This document shows, piece by piece, positions 16,384 to 24,585 of a DNA stretch of 62,584 nucleotides. The stretch covers positions 1 through 62,584 of the forward strand of contig NZ_KV788370.1 of NCBI RefSeq assembly GCF_001807265.1. The letters run 5' to 3'. The DNA is from Corynebacterium sp. HMSC05H05. Lineage in GTDB: Bacteria; Actinomycetota; Actinomycetes; Mycobacteriales; Mycobacteriaceae. Both the position numbers and the translations under genes were made by a program. The notes under the pieces were generated by a model. It had not been told where the DNA came from and did not search any database. It worked only from the letters and a program-made list of their open reading frames with translations. The first letter of the stretch is position 1. Each line of letters starts with the position of its first letter.

Positions 16384-17200
16384 CCCGGCACCAGTGACTG
16401 GGGTGGAGCTGAACCAGCCCGCCGACCAGGTCATCGCCGTGGAGGCGAAGTTCAACCTCACCTCCGACGAAGACACCGCGATGCGGGAGCTGCGCAAGCT
16501 ACGCGGGGACATGTGGGACCGCAACGTGCCTTTCGACGGCACCACCCTGCGCCAGGCAGCCGCCAAGCACGGCCTGACCACCCGTGACGCGTACGTGGGC
16601 GCCGCCAAGTACGACGCCGGTCTGTCCCGCATCGCGCTGCAACGCGGTGCCGAGGCTGCGAAGTTCTTCCGCCACCAGCGCCCGTACAACTCCACCTGCA
16701 CGAACAACTGCGGCGACATCAACACCGCCACCTACAAGGGCAAGGCGGCGCCGGGGGAGAACCTGCACTCCGTCGCCAGCATGGGCAAGGCGATGCAGGA
16801 CTGGGGCTACGGCGAAGTCAACGACCTCGTCCGGGCGAACGGCCACTTCAACAACGGCAGCGGTCACCTGCACAACCTGTTGGACCCGCGGATGAGGCAC
16901 TACGGCTTCGCCAGCGTGGTCACCGCAGAGGGCGAGGCCAGCGTGACCTCCACCTGTGGCGTCGGCGCCGGCAACGAGCGCATTGCGGGCGAGCAGAGCA
17001 CCGTCCTGCACCGCCCGGCCAACGGCAGAGAAAAGCCCAGCACCACCCCGAAAAAGCTTGTGTTTGGTGGTGCCGCCTCGTCCTCCTCGCCCAAGGAGAT
17101 CCTCGGCATCATCGCCACCGTGCTGACGGTGCTATCTGTCCTGCAGACCCTGTACAAGTTCGTCGAGCCGCAGCTCAAGCAGCTCCGCGACCTTGTCTAA
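16310..17200 (+). CDS. Exported CAP/SCP-domain protein with C-terminal membrane anchor
   Basis: 296 residues. A signal peptide (MRTRLFAAATAAATTLTLAP, cleavage near AAA-DP) is followed by a CAP-like domain seen in ENLHSVASMGKAMQDW and GHLHNLLDPRMRHYGFASV, with three Cys. A Ser/Pro/Lys linker then leads to a hydrophobic helix (ILGIIATVLTVLSVLQTLY) and a short charged tail, so the protein should stay attached to the membrane outside the cell. The ATG is 6 nt after TACGCT (16298-16303), a promoter inside the upstream GT87 gene. The 3' end overlaps the convergent lipoprotein gene by 69 nt. Confidence 0.82.
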   Translation: MRTRLFAAATAAATTLTLAPFAAADPAPVTGVELNQPADQVIAVEAKFNLTSDEDTAMRELRKLRGDMWDRNVPFDGTTLRQAAAKHGLTTRDAYVGAAKYDAGLSRIALQRGAEAAKFFRHQRPYNSTCTNNCGDINTATYKGKAAPGENLHSVASMGKAMQDWGYGEVNDLVRANGHFNNGSGHLHNLLDPRMRHYGFASVVTAEGEASVTSTCGVGAGNERIAGEQSTVLHRPANGREKPSTTPKKLVFGGAASSSSPKEILGIIATVLTVLSVLQTLYKFVEPQLKQLRDLV

Positions 17201-17920
17201 GGCGTCCATAGTGTCGTCGTAGCTGCCGTCCTCGCTGCGCGCGCCGATGGCCACCCCGTAGCCGTCGAACCAGCCGAACTGGCGGGTGTGCCAGGACCCG
17301 TCGGTTTCGTCGTCGGACCATCCGCCCTTAAACGGCACGGTCTCCAGCGTGCCCAGCCCGTAGGACTGGTCTTCGGCGATGTGGTGCATCTCCATGATCA
17401 CCGGGTCGTCCTCGTCCTGCTGGCTGAGGTAGAACGCGTAGCGCGCCTGGCCGGGGAAGGACCAGCTGGTGGTGCCGAAGGCCCCTTCCACCTGCACCTT
17501 GGAGCCGGACTTGGCAATCTCGTCGCGGACCATTTCTCCGGCCTTTTCGTCGCTGCCCATGCAGTCCCACAGGGCGCGGGCGGAGTCGTTGTCGGACCAC
17601 TCGATGGAGGCCTGGGTCAGCTCTTCGACGTAGTCTGCGCCGTAGTCGCAGTGCTCCACTGCGGCGCGCGCGATGGGGATCTTGATGGTGGACCAGGCCG
17701 GCAGCGCGTAGAGGGATCCTGTTTGCGTCATCTCGGAGCCGTCGAAAAGCGCGATGCCCACCTCAGTGTCAGTGTCCTTCTCGATGGCGGCCACCGCCTC
17801 GTCGAGTCCCTCGAAGGGGTCGGGCGCGGGCTGGGTGGTCACCGCGGTGTGCAACGGCTCAGCCTCCTGGGCGGAGCAACCCGCCAGGAGCAGCGCCAAC
17901 AACCATGCGGCGCGCTTCAT
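17132..17920 (-). CDS. Lipoprotein of the class A beta-lactamase-like serine hydrolase family
   Basis: 262 residues. A lipobox (LLAGC, Cys15) marks a lipoprotein. The serine-hydrolase triad motifs are present: Ser77-Thr-Ile-Lys80 (SxxK), Ser109-Asp-Asn111 (SDN) and Lys198-Gly-Gly (KTG-like). A class A signature such as ExxLN is not evident, so it may be a peptidoglycan-related or amidase-like enzyme rather than a true beta-lactamase. The ATG directly follows the stop codon of the upstream ROK gene, so both are in one operon and the enzyme is probably under ROK control. Its last 69 nt overlap the end of the convergent CAP-domain gene. Confidence 0.82.
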   Translation of the reverse strand: MKRAAWLLALLLAGCSAQEAEPLHTAVTTQPAPDPFEGLDEAVAAIEKDTDTEVGIALFDGSEMTQTGSLYALPAWSTIKIPIARAAVEHCDYGADYVEELTQASIEWSDNDSARALWDCMGSDEKAGEMVRDEIAKSGSKVQVEGAFGTTSWSFPGQARYAFYLSQQDEDDPVIMEMHHIAEDQSYGLGTLETVPFKGGWSDDETDGSWHTRQFGWFDGYGVAIGARSEDGSYDDTMDALDKVAELLELRLDELVQGLQDR

Positions 17921-18976
17921 CTATTTCCCCGCGACTTTCAGTGGCTCGCGCAGCACGTGGTCCAGCGCCACGGCGCGGGCGATGTCGCGCACGACTTCGC
18001 GGTGGGTGGGGATCAGGCGCAGCTCAGGGGTGCAGTTCGCCTCGGAGCGCACGGTGCGGGCGAAGGGGGCGGAGGCCAGCGGGTCGTCGATGAACGCGCT
18101 GCCCGCAACCACCACCGTGGCCGGGCAATGGGTTGAGCACAGCCCCGCCACCAGCGAACCCAAGCCGCGGGCGCGGCGGTCCAGAGCGTAGCGGGTGTCC
18201 TCGCGCGAGTCGGTCACCGCGTCCTTGAGCGTGCGGATATTCTCCACGCCGATGCTGTCGATCAGGCCTCGGGTGGTCAGCTCGCCCTGCTCCACCTCGA
18301 TCGGCTCCACGCCATCCGGGGGGGAGATGGCGCAGGCAATCGAGTCGTCCGCGAAGAGTGCCATCACCGACGGGATGTTCAGCGAGGCGGTGGACTGCAT
18401 CTCCGAGCCCACGATCGCGCTCGAGATGGAGGAGACCTCCACCGGCACCGAGAACTGCTCGCGCAGCTGGTCGCCGATGTTCACGCCGTCCCAGCCCAGG
18501 TTCGGCGCGAAGACCTTGCCGCGTTCGCGCACCGTGCCGGAGGTGGTCACGCCGACGGTGCGGATGGGGCGCTCCAGCTTGGTGGTCATCTGGTTCAGCT
18601 CCGCCATCATGGACTGGATGAAGTCGTCCTCGCTGACGTTTTTCACCGTGATGTCCATGTCGCGGCACAGCAGCGTGCGGCCCTTCAGGTCGAACAGGGC
18701 CACGTAGGTGGATTCGGTGCCCACCGCCACGCCCGCGTGCACGCCGGGGGTGTCCGCCAGCTCCAGCGGGATGGTGGGCCTGCCGCGCCCCTTGGACTGG
18801 GTGAGGTCGTTGCGCTCTGTGACGTAACCGGCGTCCACCAGCGCTGAGATCGCGCGTGTGACGGTTGGCTGGGACAGCCCGGTCGCTTTGACAAGATCGC
18901 TTCTCGACGTCGTCTCGTGCAGCCGTATAAGGTGCAGGCACTTGGCTGCAGGTGTTCGCGGGCGGGAGAAGGTCAT
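17921..18976 (-). CDS. ROK family transcriptional regulator
   Basis: 351 residues. An N-terminal winged helix (TSRSDLVKATGLSQPTVTRAISALVDAGYV) is joined to a ROK-type sugar-kinase-like domain (HAGVAVGTESTYVALFDLKGR, VGVTTSGTV). The usual ROK zinc motif CxCGxxGC is not evident, so ligand binding may differ from sugar kinases. ATG 18976 is chosen although the frame is open for another 1.7 kb; that extension is the antisense of the DUF885 gene. A TGGACA/TAAATA promoter can be drawn just upstream. It heads an operon with the beta-lactamase-like lipoprotein gene. Confidence 0.85.
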   Translation of the reverse strand: MTFSRPRTPAAKCLHLIRLHETTSRSDLVKATGLSQPTVTRAISALVDAGYVTERNDLTQSKGRGRPTIPLELADTPGVHAGVAVGTESTYVALFDLKGRTLLCRDMDITVKNVSEDDFIQSMMAELNQMTTKLERPIRTVGVTTSGTVRERGKVFAPNLGWDGVNIGDQLREQFSVPVEVSSISSAIVGSEMQSTASLNIPSVMALFADDSIACAISPPDGVEPIEVEQGELTTRGLIDSIGVENIRTLKDAVTDSREDTRYALDRRARGLGSLVAGLCSTHCPATVVVAGSAFIDDPLASAPFARTVRSEANCTPELRLIPTHREVVRDIARAVALDHVLREPLKVAGK

Positions 18977-19006
18977 ATGAATATATTTACCCGGCGCTTG
19001 ACGTAA

Positions 19007-19034
19007 TTGTCCATTTGGCCAGGTCGGATACAAT
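19007..19034 (+). promoter_or_regulatory. Promoter of the DUF885 gene
   Basis: TTGTCC (19007-19012), a 16-bp spacer and TACAAT (19029-19034) form a good promoter. The ATG at 19043 follows after 8 nt, so the mRNA is predicted to be leaderless. Confidence 0.7.
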
Positions 19035-19042
19035 CGCTCGGC

Positions 19043-20686
19043 ATGACCAACGAAAGCTTGCGCGAGCCGTCCCTGCTGGACGCCACTTGTGAGGACTTCG
19101 TCTACGACCTCGCCGAGATCAGCCCCACCCTTGCCACCCAGATTGGCATCGACGGCCACGACGGGGAGTTGCAGGATTTCTCCCCGGACTACTGGAGCCG
19201 CCTGGCGGACAGGATGCGGGACCTGGTCGCGGACGTGGACGCGCTCAACGATTGCACGGATGCCTCCGACGACGAGGACGACTTCGACGACGTGGACAAC
19301 CTCACCGCCGCGATCCTGCGCGACCGCATGAGTGCGGAGCTGGAGTTCCACCACCGCGGCGAGCTGCTGTGCCGGCTGAACAACATCGATTCGCCGGTGC
19401 AGACCATCCGTGATTCCTTCGCGCTGATGCCGAAGGTGACGGAGGAGGACTTCGACAACATCGCCTCGCGCATGTCTCGCATCCCGAACGCGTTGGCGGG
19501 GTACCGCGAGTCGTTGAGCGAGGCGGCGGCGACAGGCGATGTTGCCTCCCACCGCCAGATTGACGCGGTAATCAACCAGTGCGAGCTCCTCGGCGAGACC
19601 GAATCCCAGCTGGACCACCTGGGCCTGTCGCCCGATTCGCATGTGGTGGGCCATGCCAAGGAGGCGTTCCTGGAGATGGCGGACTGGCTGTCCACCGAGC
19701 TGTCGCCGCAGGCCTCCCACAACGACGGCGTGGGCCGCGAGCGCTACCAGCTGTTCGCCGAGTTCTTCCACGGCCGCGAGGTGGACCTGGACGCCAGCTA
19801 CGAATGGGCGCAGGAGGAACTGGCCAAAACAGTGGAGGAGCAGCGCGCCATCGCACGCGAGCTCTACGGCGACGTCTCCGTGGCGGGCGCCTACCGCAAC
19901 CTGAACCAGGACGAGCGCTACATCCTCCGCGGCGCAGACGCGCTGATCGAGTGGATGTCCGACCTCAACGACAAGGCCGCCGACGTCTTCCACGTGCCGG
20001 AGGGCCTGCACACAGTGGAGTGCGACATCGACCGCGCCGGCTCCGGCGGCATCTTCTACACCCCGCCCAGCGACGACATGATCCGCCCCGGCACCATGTG
20101 GTGGTCCGTGCCGGAAGGCCAGGAGACGTTCCACACCTGGCAGGAGATGTCCACCGTCTTCCACGAGGGCGTGCCGGGCCACCACCTGCAGCACGGCTAC
20201 GCCCTGCTCAACCGCAGCGAGTTGAACCTGTGGCGCCGCTCCGTGTGCTGGAACTCCGCCCACGGCGAGGGCTGGGCGCTCTACGCCGAGCACCTCATGG
20301 AGGACCACGGCTTCTTCGAGGACCCCGGCTACCGCATGGGCCTGCTCGACTCCAGGCGCCTCCGCCTCGCCCGCGTGATGGTGGACATCGGCGTCCACCT
20401 GGGCAAAACCACCCCGGAGGGCACCGGCACCTGGGATGCCCAATATGCGAAGGCGTTCCTGCGCGACAACACTGCCATGCCGGAGGCGAACCTGGCTTTC
20501 GAGCTGGACCGCTACATGGGTTGGCCCGGCCAGGCACCGTCGTACGCCCTGGGCTACAAGGACTGGGTGGACCTGCGCCGCCAGGCACTCATCCAGGGCA
20601 TGAGCGAGCACGAGTTCCACGTCAAGGCCCTCAAGCTCGGCTCCATGCCCATGGACATGCTCACGAACGAGGTGCTCCACCACTAA
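19043..20686 (+). CDS. DUF885 family predicted metallopeptidase
   Basis: 547 residues. The conserved zinc-site-like segment FHEGVPGHHLQH (about 373) and a downstream GEGWALYAEHLM motif are the marks of the DUF885 family, whose members are large alpha-helical proteins predicted to be peptidases. No signal peptide is seen, so it is probably cytoplasmic. The substrate is unknown. A strong promoter lies just upstream and the mRNA should be leaderless. The 3' end overlaps the convergent abrB-type gene by 26 nt. Confidence 0.85.
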   Translation: MTNESLREPSLLDATCEDFVYDLAEISPTLATQIGIDGHDGELQDFSPDYWSRLADRMRDLVADVDALNDCTDASDDEDDFDDVDNLTAAILRDRMSAELEFHHRGELLCRLNNIDSPVQTIRDSFALMPKVTEEDFDNIASRMSRIPNALAGYRESLSEAAATGDVASHRQIDAVINQCELLGETESQLDHLGLSPDSHVVGHAKEAFLEMADWLSTELSPQASHNDGVGRERYQLFAEFFHGREVDLDASYEWAQEELAKTVEEQRAIARELYGDVSVAGAYRNLNQDERYILRGADALIEWMSDLNDKAADVFHVPEGLHTVECDIDRAGSGGIFYTPPSDDMIRPGTMWWSVPEGQETFHTWQEMSTVFHEGVPGHHLQHGYALLNRSELNLWRRSVCWNSAHGEGWALYAEHLMEDHGFFEDPGYRMGLLDSRRLRLARVMVDIGVHLGKTTPEGTGTWDAQYAKAFLRDNTAMPEANLAFELDRYMGWPGQAPSYALGYKDWVDLRRQALIQGMSEHEFHVKALKLGSMPMDMLTNEVLHH

Positions 20687-21656
20687 GGATCTTGGGCAGC
20701 CACCCGGCGAACAGGATCACCATGATCAGCCGGATCACCTGCAGCGCCACCACCGCCGGGCTGGTGGCCAGCACCAGCACGGTCTCCAGCGCGCCGGGGC
20801 TGGTGGCCAGGTAGCCCTCGTAGAAACTCAGGCCCAGCCACTTGGCCATGAGCCACCCCATGCCGGCGCACGCCAGCATCAGCCCGGCGATGTAGGCCAG
20901 CGTGGCGGGAAGCAGGCGGGAAAACCGGCGCAGCGCGGGCACGGACAGCCCGCCGCCGCACATCCACCCGATGGCCAAAAAGCCCACAATGGACAGCAGC
21001 TGCGGCGGCACGATGGTCACATCCACCAGCGCGCCCACCAGCACCGTCAGCGCCATCGGGCCAAAGACCGAGGGGTTGGGAAACCTCAGCAGCTTGCCCC
21101 CGAACAGCCCCACGACAATCAGCGCCGGGACCAGTAGCCACATCCACCAGTAGGGCTCCAGGTCTGTGTGTGCCGCAGTAGGGGCGCCGAACAGCGACGC
21201 AACCAGCGGCAGCGACACGGACACAATGAGCAGCCGCAGGTACTGGCTGAGGCTGACGTAGCGGATGTCCGCGCCCACGTCGCGTGCGATCGCCGGCATC
21301 AGCGACGCACCGCCGGGCAGCAGCGACAGCACACCCGTTTCCCGTGAAACACCGTGGTTCGCCAGCACTAGACCGCCAACGAATCCAAGAGAGATCACCA
21401 CCGCGCCCGCAACCACGCCCGGCAGGAGGTAGGGCAGCGGGTTCATCCCCACCAGCGGCAGCGCCGCAAACACGCCGACGGTGCCGCGGGCGAAGGTGAA
21501 CAGGTGCTCGTTGACGGGCAGGTCTTCCTCCGTCACCAGCGCCACCGACCCGGCCCCCAGAATCCCGGCCAGGATCCAGGCTGCCGGCACATTGAGAAAC
21601 GTAAACAACAGCCCGAGCGCCACTGAAAGAGGTGCAGCCACAAGCCAACGGTTCAT
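20661..21656 (-). CDS. AbrB family membrane transporter
   Basis: 331 residues, about ten hydrophobic helices in two similar halves, as in the AbrB family (Pfam AbrB, sometimes annotated as ammonia monooxygenase by error). Visible marks are PAAWILAGILGAG, LLPGGASLMPAIARDVGAD and TSPGALETVLVLA. The transported compound is unknown. Two ATGs are possible; 21656 is favoured because TACTAT (21664-21669, minus strand) leaves 7 nt, whereas the ATG at 21665 lies on the -10 box itself. The promoter is shared, base for base, with the divergent TauE gene. A parS-like site lies inside the gene. Confidence 0.85.
   Translation of the reverse strand: MNRWLVAAPLSVALGLLFTFLNVPAAWILAGILGAGSVALVTEEDLPVNEHLFTFARGTVGVFAALPLVGMNPLPYLLPGVVAGAVVISLGFVGGLVLANHGVSRETGVLSLLPGGASLMPAIARDVGADIRYVSLSQYLRLLIVSVSLPLVASLFGAPTAAHTDLEPYWWMWLLVPALIVVGLFGGKLLRFPNPSVFGPMALTVLVGALVDVTIVPPQLLSIVGFLAIGWMCGGGLSVPALRRFSRLLPATLAYIAGLMLACAGMGWLMAKWLGLSFYEGYLATSPGALETVLVLATSPAVVALQVIRLIMVILFAGWLPKILSGGAPRS
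21336..21351. other. parS-like sequence inside the AbrB gene
   Basis: The 16-mer CGTTTCCCGTGAAACA matches the bacterial parS consensus TGTTTCACGTGAAACA at 14 of 16 positions. It is within coding sequence. A chance match cannot be excluded without knowing the distance to oriC and the other sites of this genome. Confidence 0.4.
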
Positions 21657-21662
21657 GTGGGG

Positions 21663-21669
21663 CATAGTA
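21663..21669. promoter_or_regulatory. Two fully overlapping divergent -10 boxes
   Basis: CATAGT on the plus strand (21663-21668) lies 6 nt before GTG 21675 of the TauE gene, and TACTAT on the minus strand (21664-21669) lies 7 nt before ATG 21656 of the AbrB gene. Only 18 bp separate the two start codons, so the two polymerases must exclude each other. Confidence 0.6.
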
Positions 21670-21674
21670 GTCTC

Positions 21675-22424
21675 GTGATTGTTTTCCTCCTCGCGGCGTC
21701 CGCGTTCGCCGGCTGGATCGACGCCGTGATCGGCGGCGGCGGGCTCGTGCTCATCCCGGTACTGATGTCGGCGACGTCCATGCCGGCGGCGTCCGTGCTG
21801 GCCACGAACAAGGTCGCGGCGATCTCGGGCACCGCCTCCGCCGCGGCTACCCTCGTGCGCCGCGTCGGGGTGCCACGCATCACGTGGGTGTACGCGTTCA
21901 TCGCCGGCGTCGCGGCAGCGCTCGGCGCCAGGGCGGTCTCGCTTATCGACGACTCCGTGGCCACCCCCATCATCCTCATCCTCCTCGTCGGAGTGGGCAT
22001 CTTTGTGGCCATGAACCCGAAGTTCGGGCAGGAGGGCGCCGGCATCTTCTCCGGCAAGCGTCTCGCCTTCGCCGCCCTTGCAGTCGCCGTCATCGGCGGC
22101 TACGACGGCGTGTTCGGCCCCGGCGCCGGCATGTTCCTCATCATGGCGTTCACGGCGATCTTCACCCAGGGGTTCGTGCGTTCGGCGGCGATGGCAAAGG
22201 TGGTCAACACCGCCACGAACCTAGGTGCGCTGTTGGTGTTCGGCCTCGGCGGCTTCATTGATTGGAAGCTCGCGCTCGCGCTTGCAGCCGCCAACGTGGT
22301 GGGCGCGCAGCTGGGGGCGCGGACGGTGCTGAAGGGCGGATCGACGCTGGTGCGCGTGGCGCTCCTTGGGCTCGTGGTCACGCTAACTGCGAAGTTGGGC
22401 TGGGACCTACTCCAGCACCAGTGA
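21675..22424 (+). CDS. TauE/SafE family sulfite/organosulfur exporter
   Basis: 249 residues with about eight hydrophobic helices in two repeated halves. Family marks are AGWIDAVIGGGGLVLIPVLM and ATNKVAAISGTASAA in the first half, and GGYDGVFGPGAGMFLIMAF and AKVVNTATNLGALLVF in the second. Members move small organic anions such as sulfite or sulfoacetate. The frame is open to GTG 21657, but GTG 21675 is better placed, 6 nt after CATAGT. It is divergent from the AbrB gene and its 3' end overlaps the convergent permease gene by 18 nt. Confidence 0.88.
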   Translation: MIVFLLAASAFAGWIDAVIGGGGLVLIPVLMSATSMPAASVLATNKVAAISGTASAAATLVRRVGVPRITWVYAFIAGVAAALGARAVSLIDDSVATPIILILLVGVGIFVAMNPKFGQEGAGIFSGKRLAFAALAVAVIGGYDGVFGPGAGMFLIMAFTAIFTQGFVRSAAMAKVVNTATNLGALLVFGLGGFIDWKLALALAAANVVGAQLGARTVLKGGSTLVRVALLGLVVTLTAKLGWDLLQHQ

Positions 22425-23858
22425 CCCGTTGACCAGCCCGACCACGGCGATCACCGCCGCGACCAGCACTGCCGCCACCACGGCCCACTCGAAGGCGTTG
22501 AAGAGCTTGTCGCCGTGCTTGCGGCGCGTCCAGATGTAGGGGACCAGGCCCGGCACCACGGCCAGCGCGCCGAGCAGTACGTACACCGGGTCCGCGGCGT
22601 AGATCAGCCAGAGTGAGTACACGGAGCCGATCAGGCCCACGAAAAGGTGCCTGCGGTTGTCGCGGCGAGAAACGTCCGGCCCGGAGTCGTCGAAACGCGT
22701 GCCGGCGTGCGGGTGGGTCAGGCCCTTGCCTCTGATGGTTAAAAGCACCAGGTAGATGGAGGAGAAGATGTACGGCAGCAGGTACATGATGGTGGCCAGC
22801 TGCACCATGGCGTTGTAGGACGCCGAGGAGACGAAGAACACCACCACGAAGAACTGGATCGCCAGCGTGGACAAAAGCTGCGCTCGCACCGGAGAACCAT
22901 TGGTGTTGTGGCTGCCCATCGAGTGCGGCAGCAGCCCGTCCTGCGCCATCAGCACGATCGGCTCGGCGCACAGCATCTGCCACGACACATACGCGCCCAA
23001 AACAGACAGGCACAGGCCGATGGAGATCAGCGCGCCGCCCCACGGTCCAACCACTTGCTCGAGCACCGCGCCCATGGAGTTGTCCGGAAGCGCCGCCAGC
23101 TCTTCCTGGCTGAGCACGCCGTAGGAGAGGGTGGACACCGCCACCAAAAGGCCCAAAACAGAGAGGAAGCCGATGATGGTGGCCTTGCCGACGTCGCTAC
23201 GCACGCGCGCCTGCTTGGAGTACACCGAGGCGCCCTCGATGCCGATGAACACCCAGACGGTGTAGAGCATGATGCCCTTGAGCTGGTCCGTGAAGGGGAT
23301 GTGCGAGCCCCAGAAATCCATGGTGAAGCGGTCCCAGGAGAACCCGAGGAACGCCACCAGCACAATAAAGGCCAGGATGGGCAGCAGTTTCGCCACGGTC
23401 GTGACCGCATTCATCACCGCCGCCTGCTTCAGACCGCGGGTCAGGCCGAAGAAGATCAGCCAGCTCAGTGCACTCACTGAGATAGCCAGCACCCAGCGGT
23501 TGGAGAAGACCGGGAAGTAGTAGCCGAGAGTGTTAAAGAACAGTGTGGCGTACCCCACCTGGGCCATCACCGAGCCGAGCCAGTAGCCCATGCCGGAGGT
23601 GAACCCGATGAAGTCGCCCAGCCCCGCCCGGACGTAGGAGTAGACTCCGGAATCCAGGTGCGGTTTTCTCACCGCCAGGATTTGGAAGACGAAGGCGATG
23701 GAGAGCATTCCCACGCCTGCGATAGCCCAGCCGGTGAGCATGGCGCCCGGGCTGGCTACTGAACCGATGTTTTGGGGCAGCGCGAAAATGCCGGACCCGA
23801 TGGTGGATCCGATAATGAGTGAGACCAAGGTCCACACGGAAACAGTGCGCTTTGACAT
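22407..23858 (-). CDS. Basic amino acid/polyamine antiporter (APC superfamily, ArcD/LysI-like)
   Basis: 483 residues with twelve or more hydrophobic helices. SLIIGSTIGSGIFALPQNI at the N-terminus is the APC helix 1 substrate loop, and VFIGIEGASVYSKQARVRSDVGKAT is typical of the arginine/ornithine and lysine exchanger group (APA family). It should exchange or import a basic amino acid. C. glutamicum LysI belongs to the same group, but orthology is not proven. TAGTCT lies 8 nt before the ATG, so the mRNA may be leaderless. The 3' end overlaps the TauE gene by 18 nt. Confidence 0.88.
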   Translation of the reverse strand: MSKRTVSVWTLVSLIIGSTIGSGIFALPQNIGSVASPGAMLTGWAIAGVGMLSIAFVFQILAVRKPHLDSGVYSYVRAGLGDFIGFTSGMGYWLGSVMAQVGYATLFFNTLGYYFPVFSNRWVLAISVSALSWLIFFGLTRGLKQAAVMNAVTTVAKLLPILAFIVLVAFLGFSWDRFTMDFWGSHIPFTDQLKGIMLYTVWVFIGIEGASVYSKQARVRSDVGKATIIGFLSVLGLLVAVSTLSYGVLSQEELAALPDNSMGAVLEQVVGPWGGALISIGLCLSVLGAYVSWQMLCAEPIVLMAQDGLLPHSMGSHNTNGSPVRAQLLSTLAIQFFVVVFFVSSASYNAMVQLATIMYLLPYIFSSIYLVLLTIRGKGLTHPHAGTRFDDSGPDVSRRDNRRHLFVGLIGSVYSLWLIYAADPVYVLLGALAVVPGLVPYIWTRRKHGDKLFNAFEWAVVAAVLVAAVIAVVGLVNGSLVLE

Positions 23859-23946
23859 GGCGAGTAAGACTACATCAGGAGTTGTCCACTACAATCATCG
23901 ATAATCCGAAGCCATATAAACATCTACAACTGAGGAAACCTGAGAA

Positions 23947-24585
23947 ATGCGCACCAAACTTATCGCACTCACGAGCGCCCTCGCGCTCGCCTGCGCGACA
24001 GTTTCCCCAGCTCACGCTGAAGATGGGTACGAGACCACCAACGTGGTTCCGGGGCTTACCGCCACCCTTGAACCCCCGCTGCCACTCGGCGCGGCATGGT
24101 ACGAAGCGGACTCCATGCCTAGCTGGGCAACGATGACGCCAGACGGCGCGATCCACCTAGAACCGGGGGAGGAGATCACCCCCGGCGTCTACGAGTGGTC
24201 GGTCACCGCGACGTTCGCCGACGAGACCACCCAGGTCTTCCCCGTCAGCGTCACCGTGGGCACAGAGTCTGACGCGTCCCAGGAGGGCGCCGTCATCGAC
24301 GCGTTTGTCCAGTACGCCCCCGAGGTTTCCCACCGCTGCGCAGCCACCGCTCTCGGAGTCGGCCTGCCGCTGCTGGTGCTTTTGCCGCTCGGGTTCGCGT
24401 CTCAGCTGAGCATGCCGTTTGTGGCGCGCCAGGACCACCTGCAACTGCAGGTGGATAACGTGCCGTTCCAGCTGGACGTGAAGCTGCGCGACCTGAACTC
24501 CAAGGACGTGGACATGGGGATCGCCGCAATCCTCGCCGCCGCGGGCCTCGCTGGCGCCGGCGCCATCATTTCCCAGTGCCAGTAG
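23947..24585 (+). CDS. Small surface protein with Rib/YPDG-like domain and C-terminal two-TM Cys module
   Basis: 212 residues. The signal peptide is MRTKLIALTSALALACATVS with cleavage near AHA-ED. A single Ig-like domain follows (PGVYEWSVTATFADETTQVFP), like the Rib/alpha or YPDG repeats of Gram-positive surface proteins. The C-terminal part starts with Arg-Cys129, then a TM helix (LGVGLPLLVLLPLGFA), about 45 polar residues and a second TM helix, and ends Gln-Cys-Gln (Cys211). The same layout ends the surface proteins at 53658 and 57437. No LPXTG-like signal is seen. GAGG lies 11 nt before the ATG. The 3' end overlaps hrpB by 20 nt. Confidence 0.8.
   Translation: MRTKLIALTSALALACATVSPAHAEDGYETTNVVPGLTATLEPPLPLGAAWYEADSMPSWATMTPDGAIHLEPGEEITPGVYEWSVTATFADETTQVFPVSVTVGTESDASQEGAVIDAFVQYAPEVSHRCAATALGVGLPLLVLLPLGFASQLSMPFVARQDHLQLQVDNVPFQLDVKLRDLNSKDVDMGIAAILAAAGLAGAGAIISQCQ

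Noticed and set aside
17132..17920. Beta-lactamase resistance gene
   Set aside because: SxxK, SDN and a KGG box are present, but class A signature residues are not evident and the gene is in an operon with a ROK regulator; calling antibiotic resistance would go beyond the evidence.
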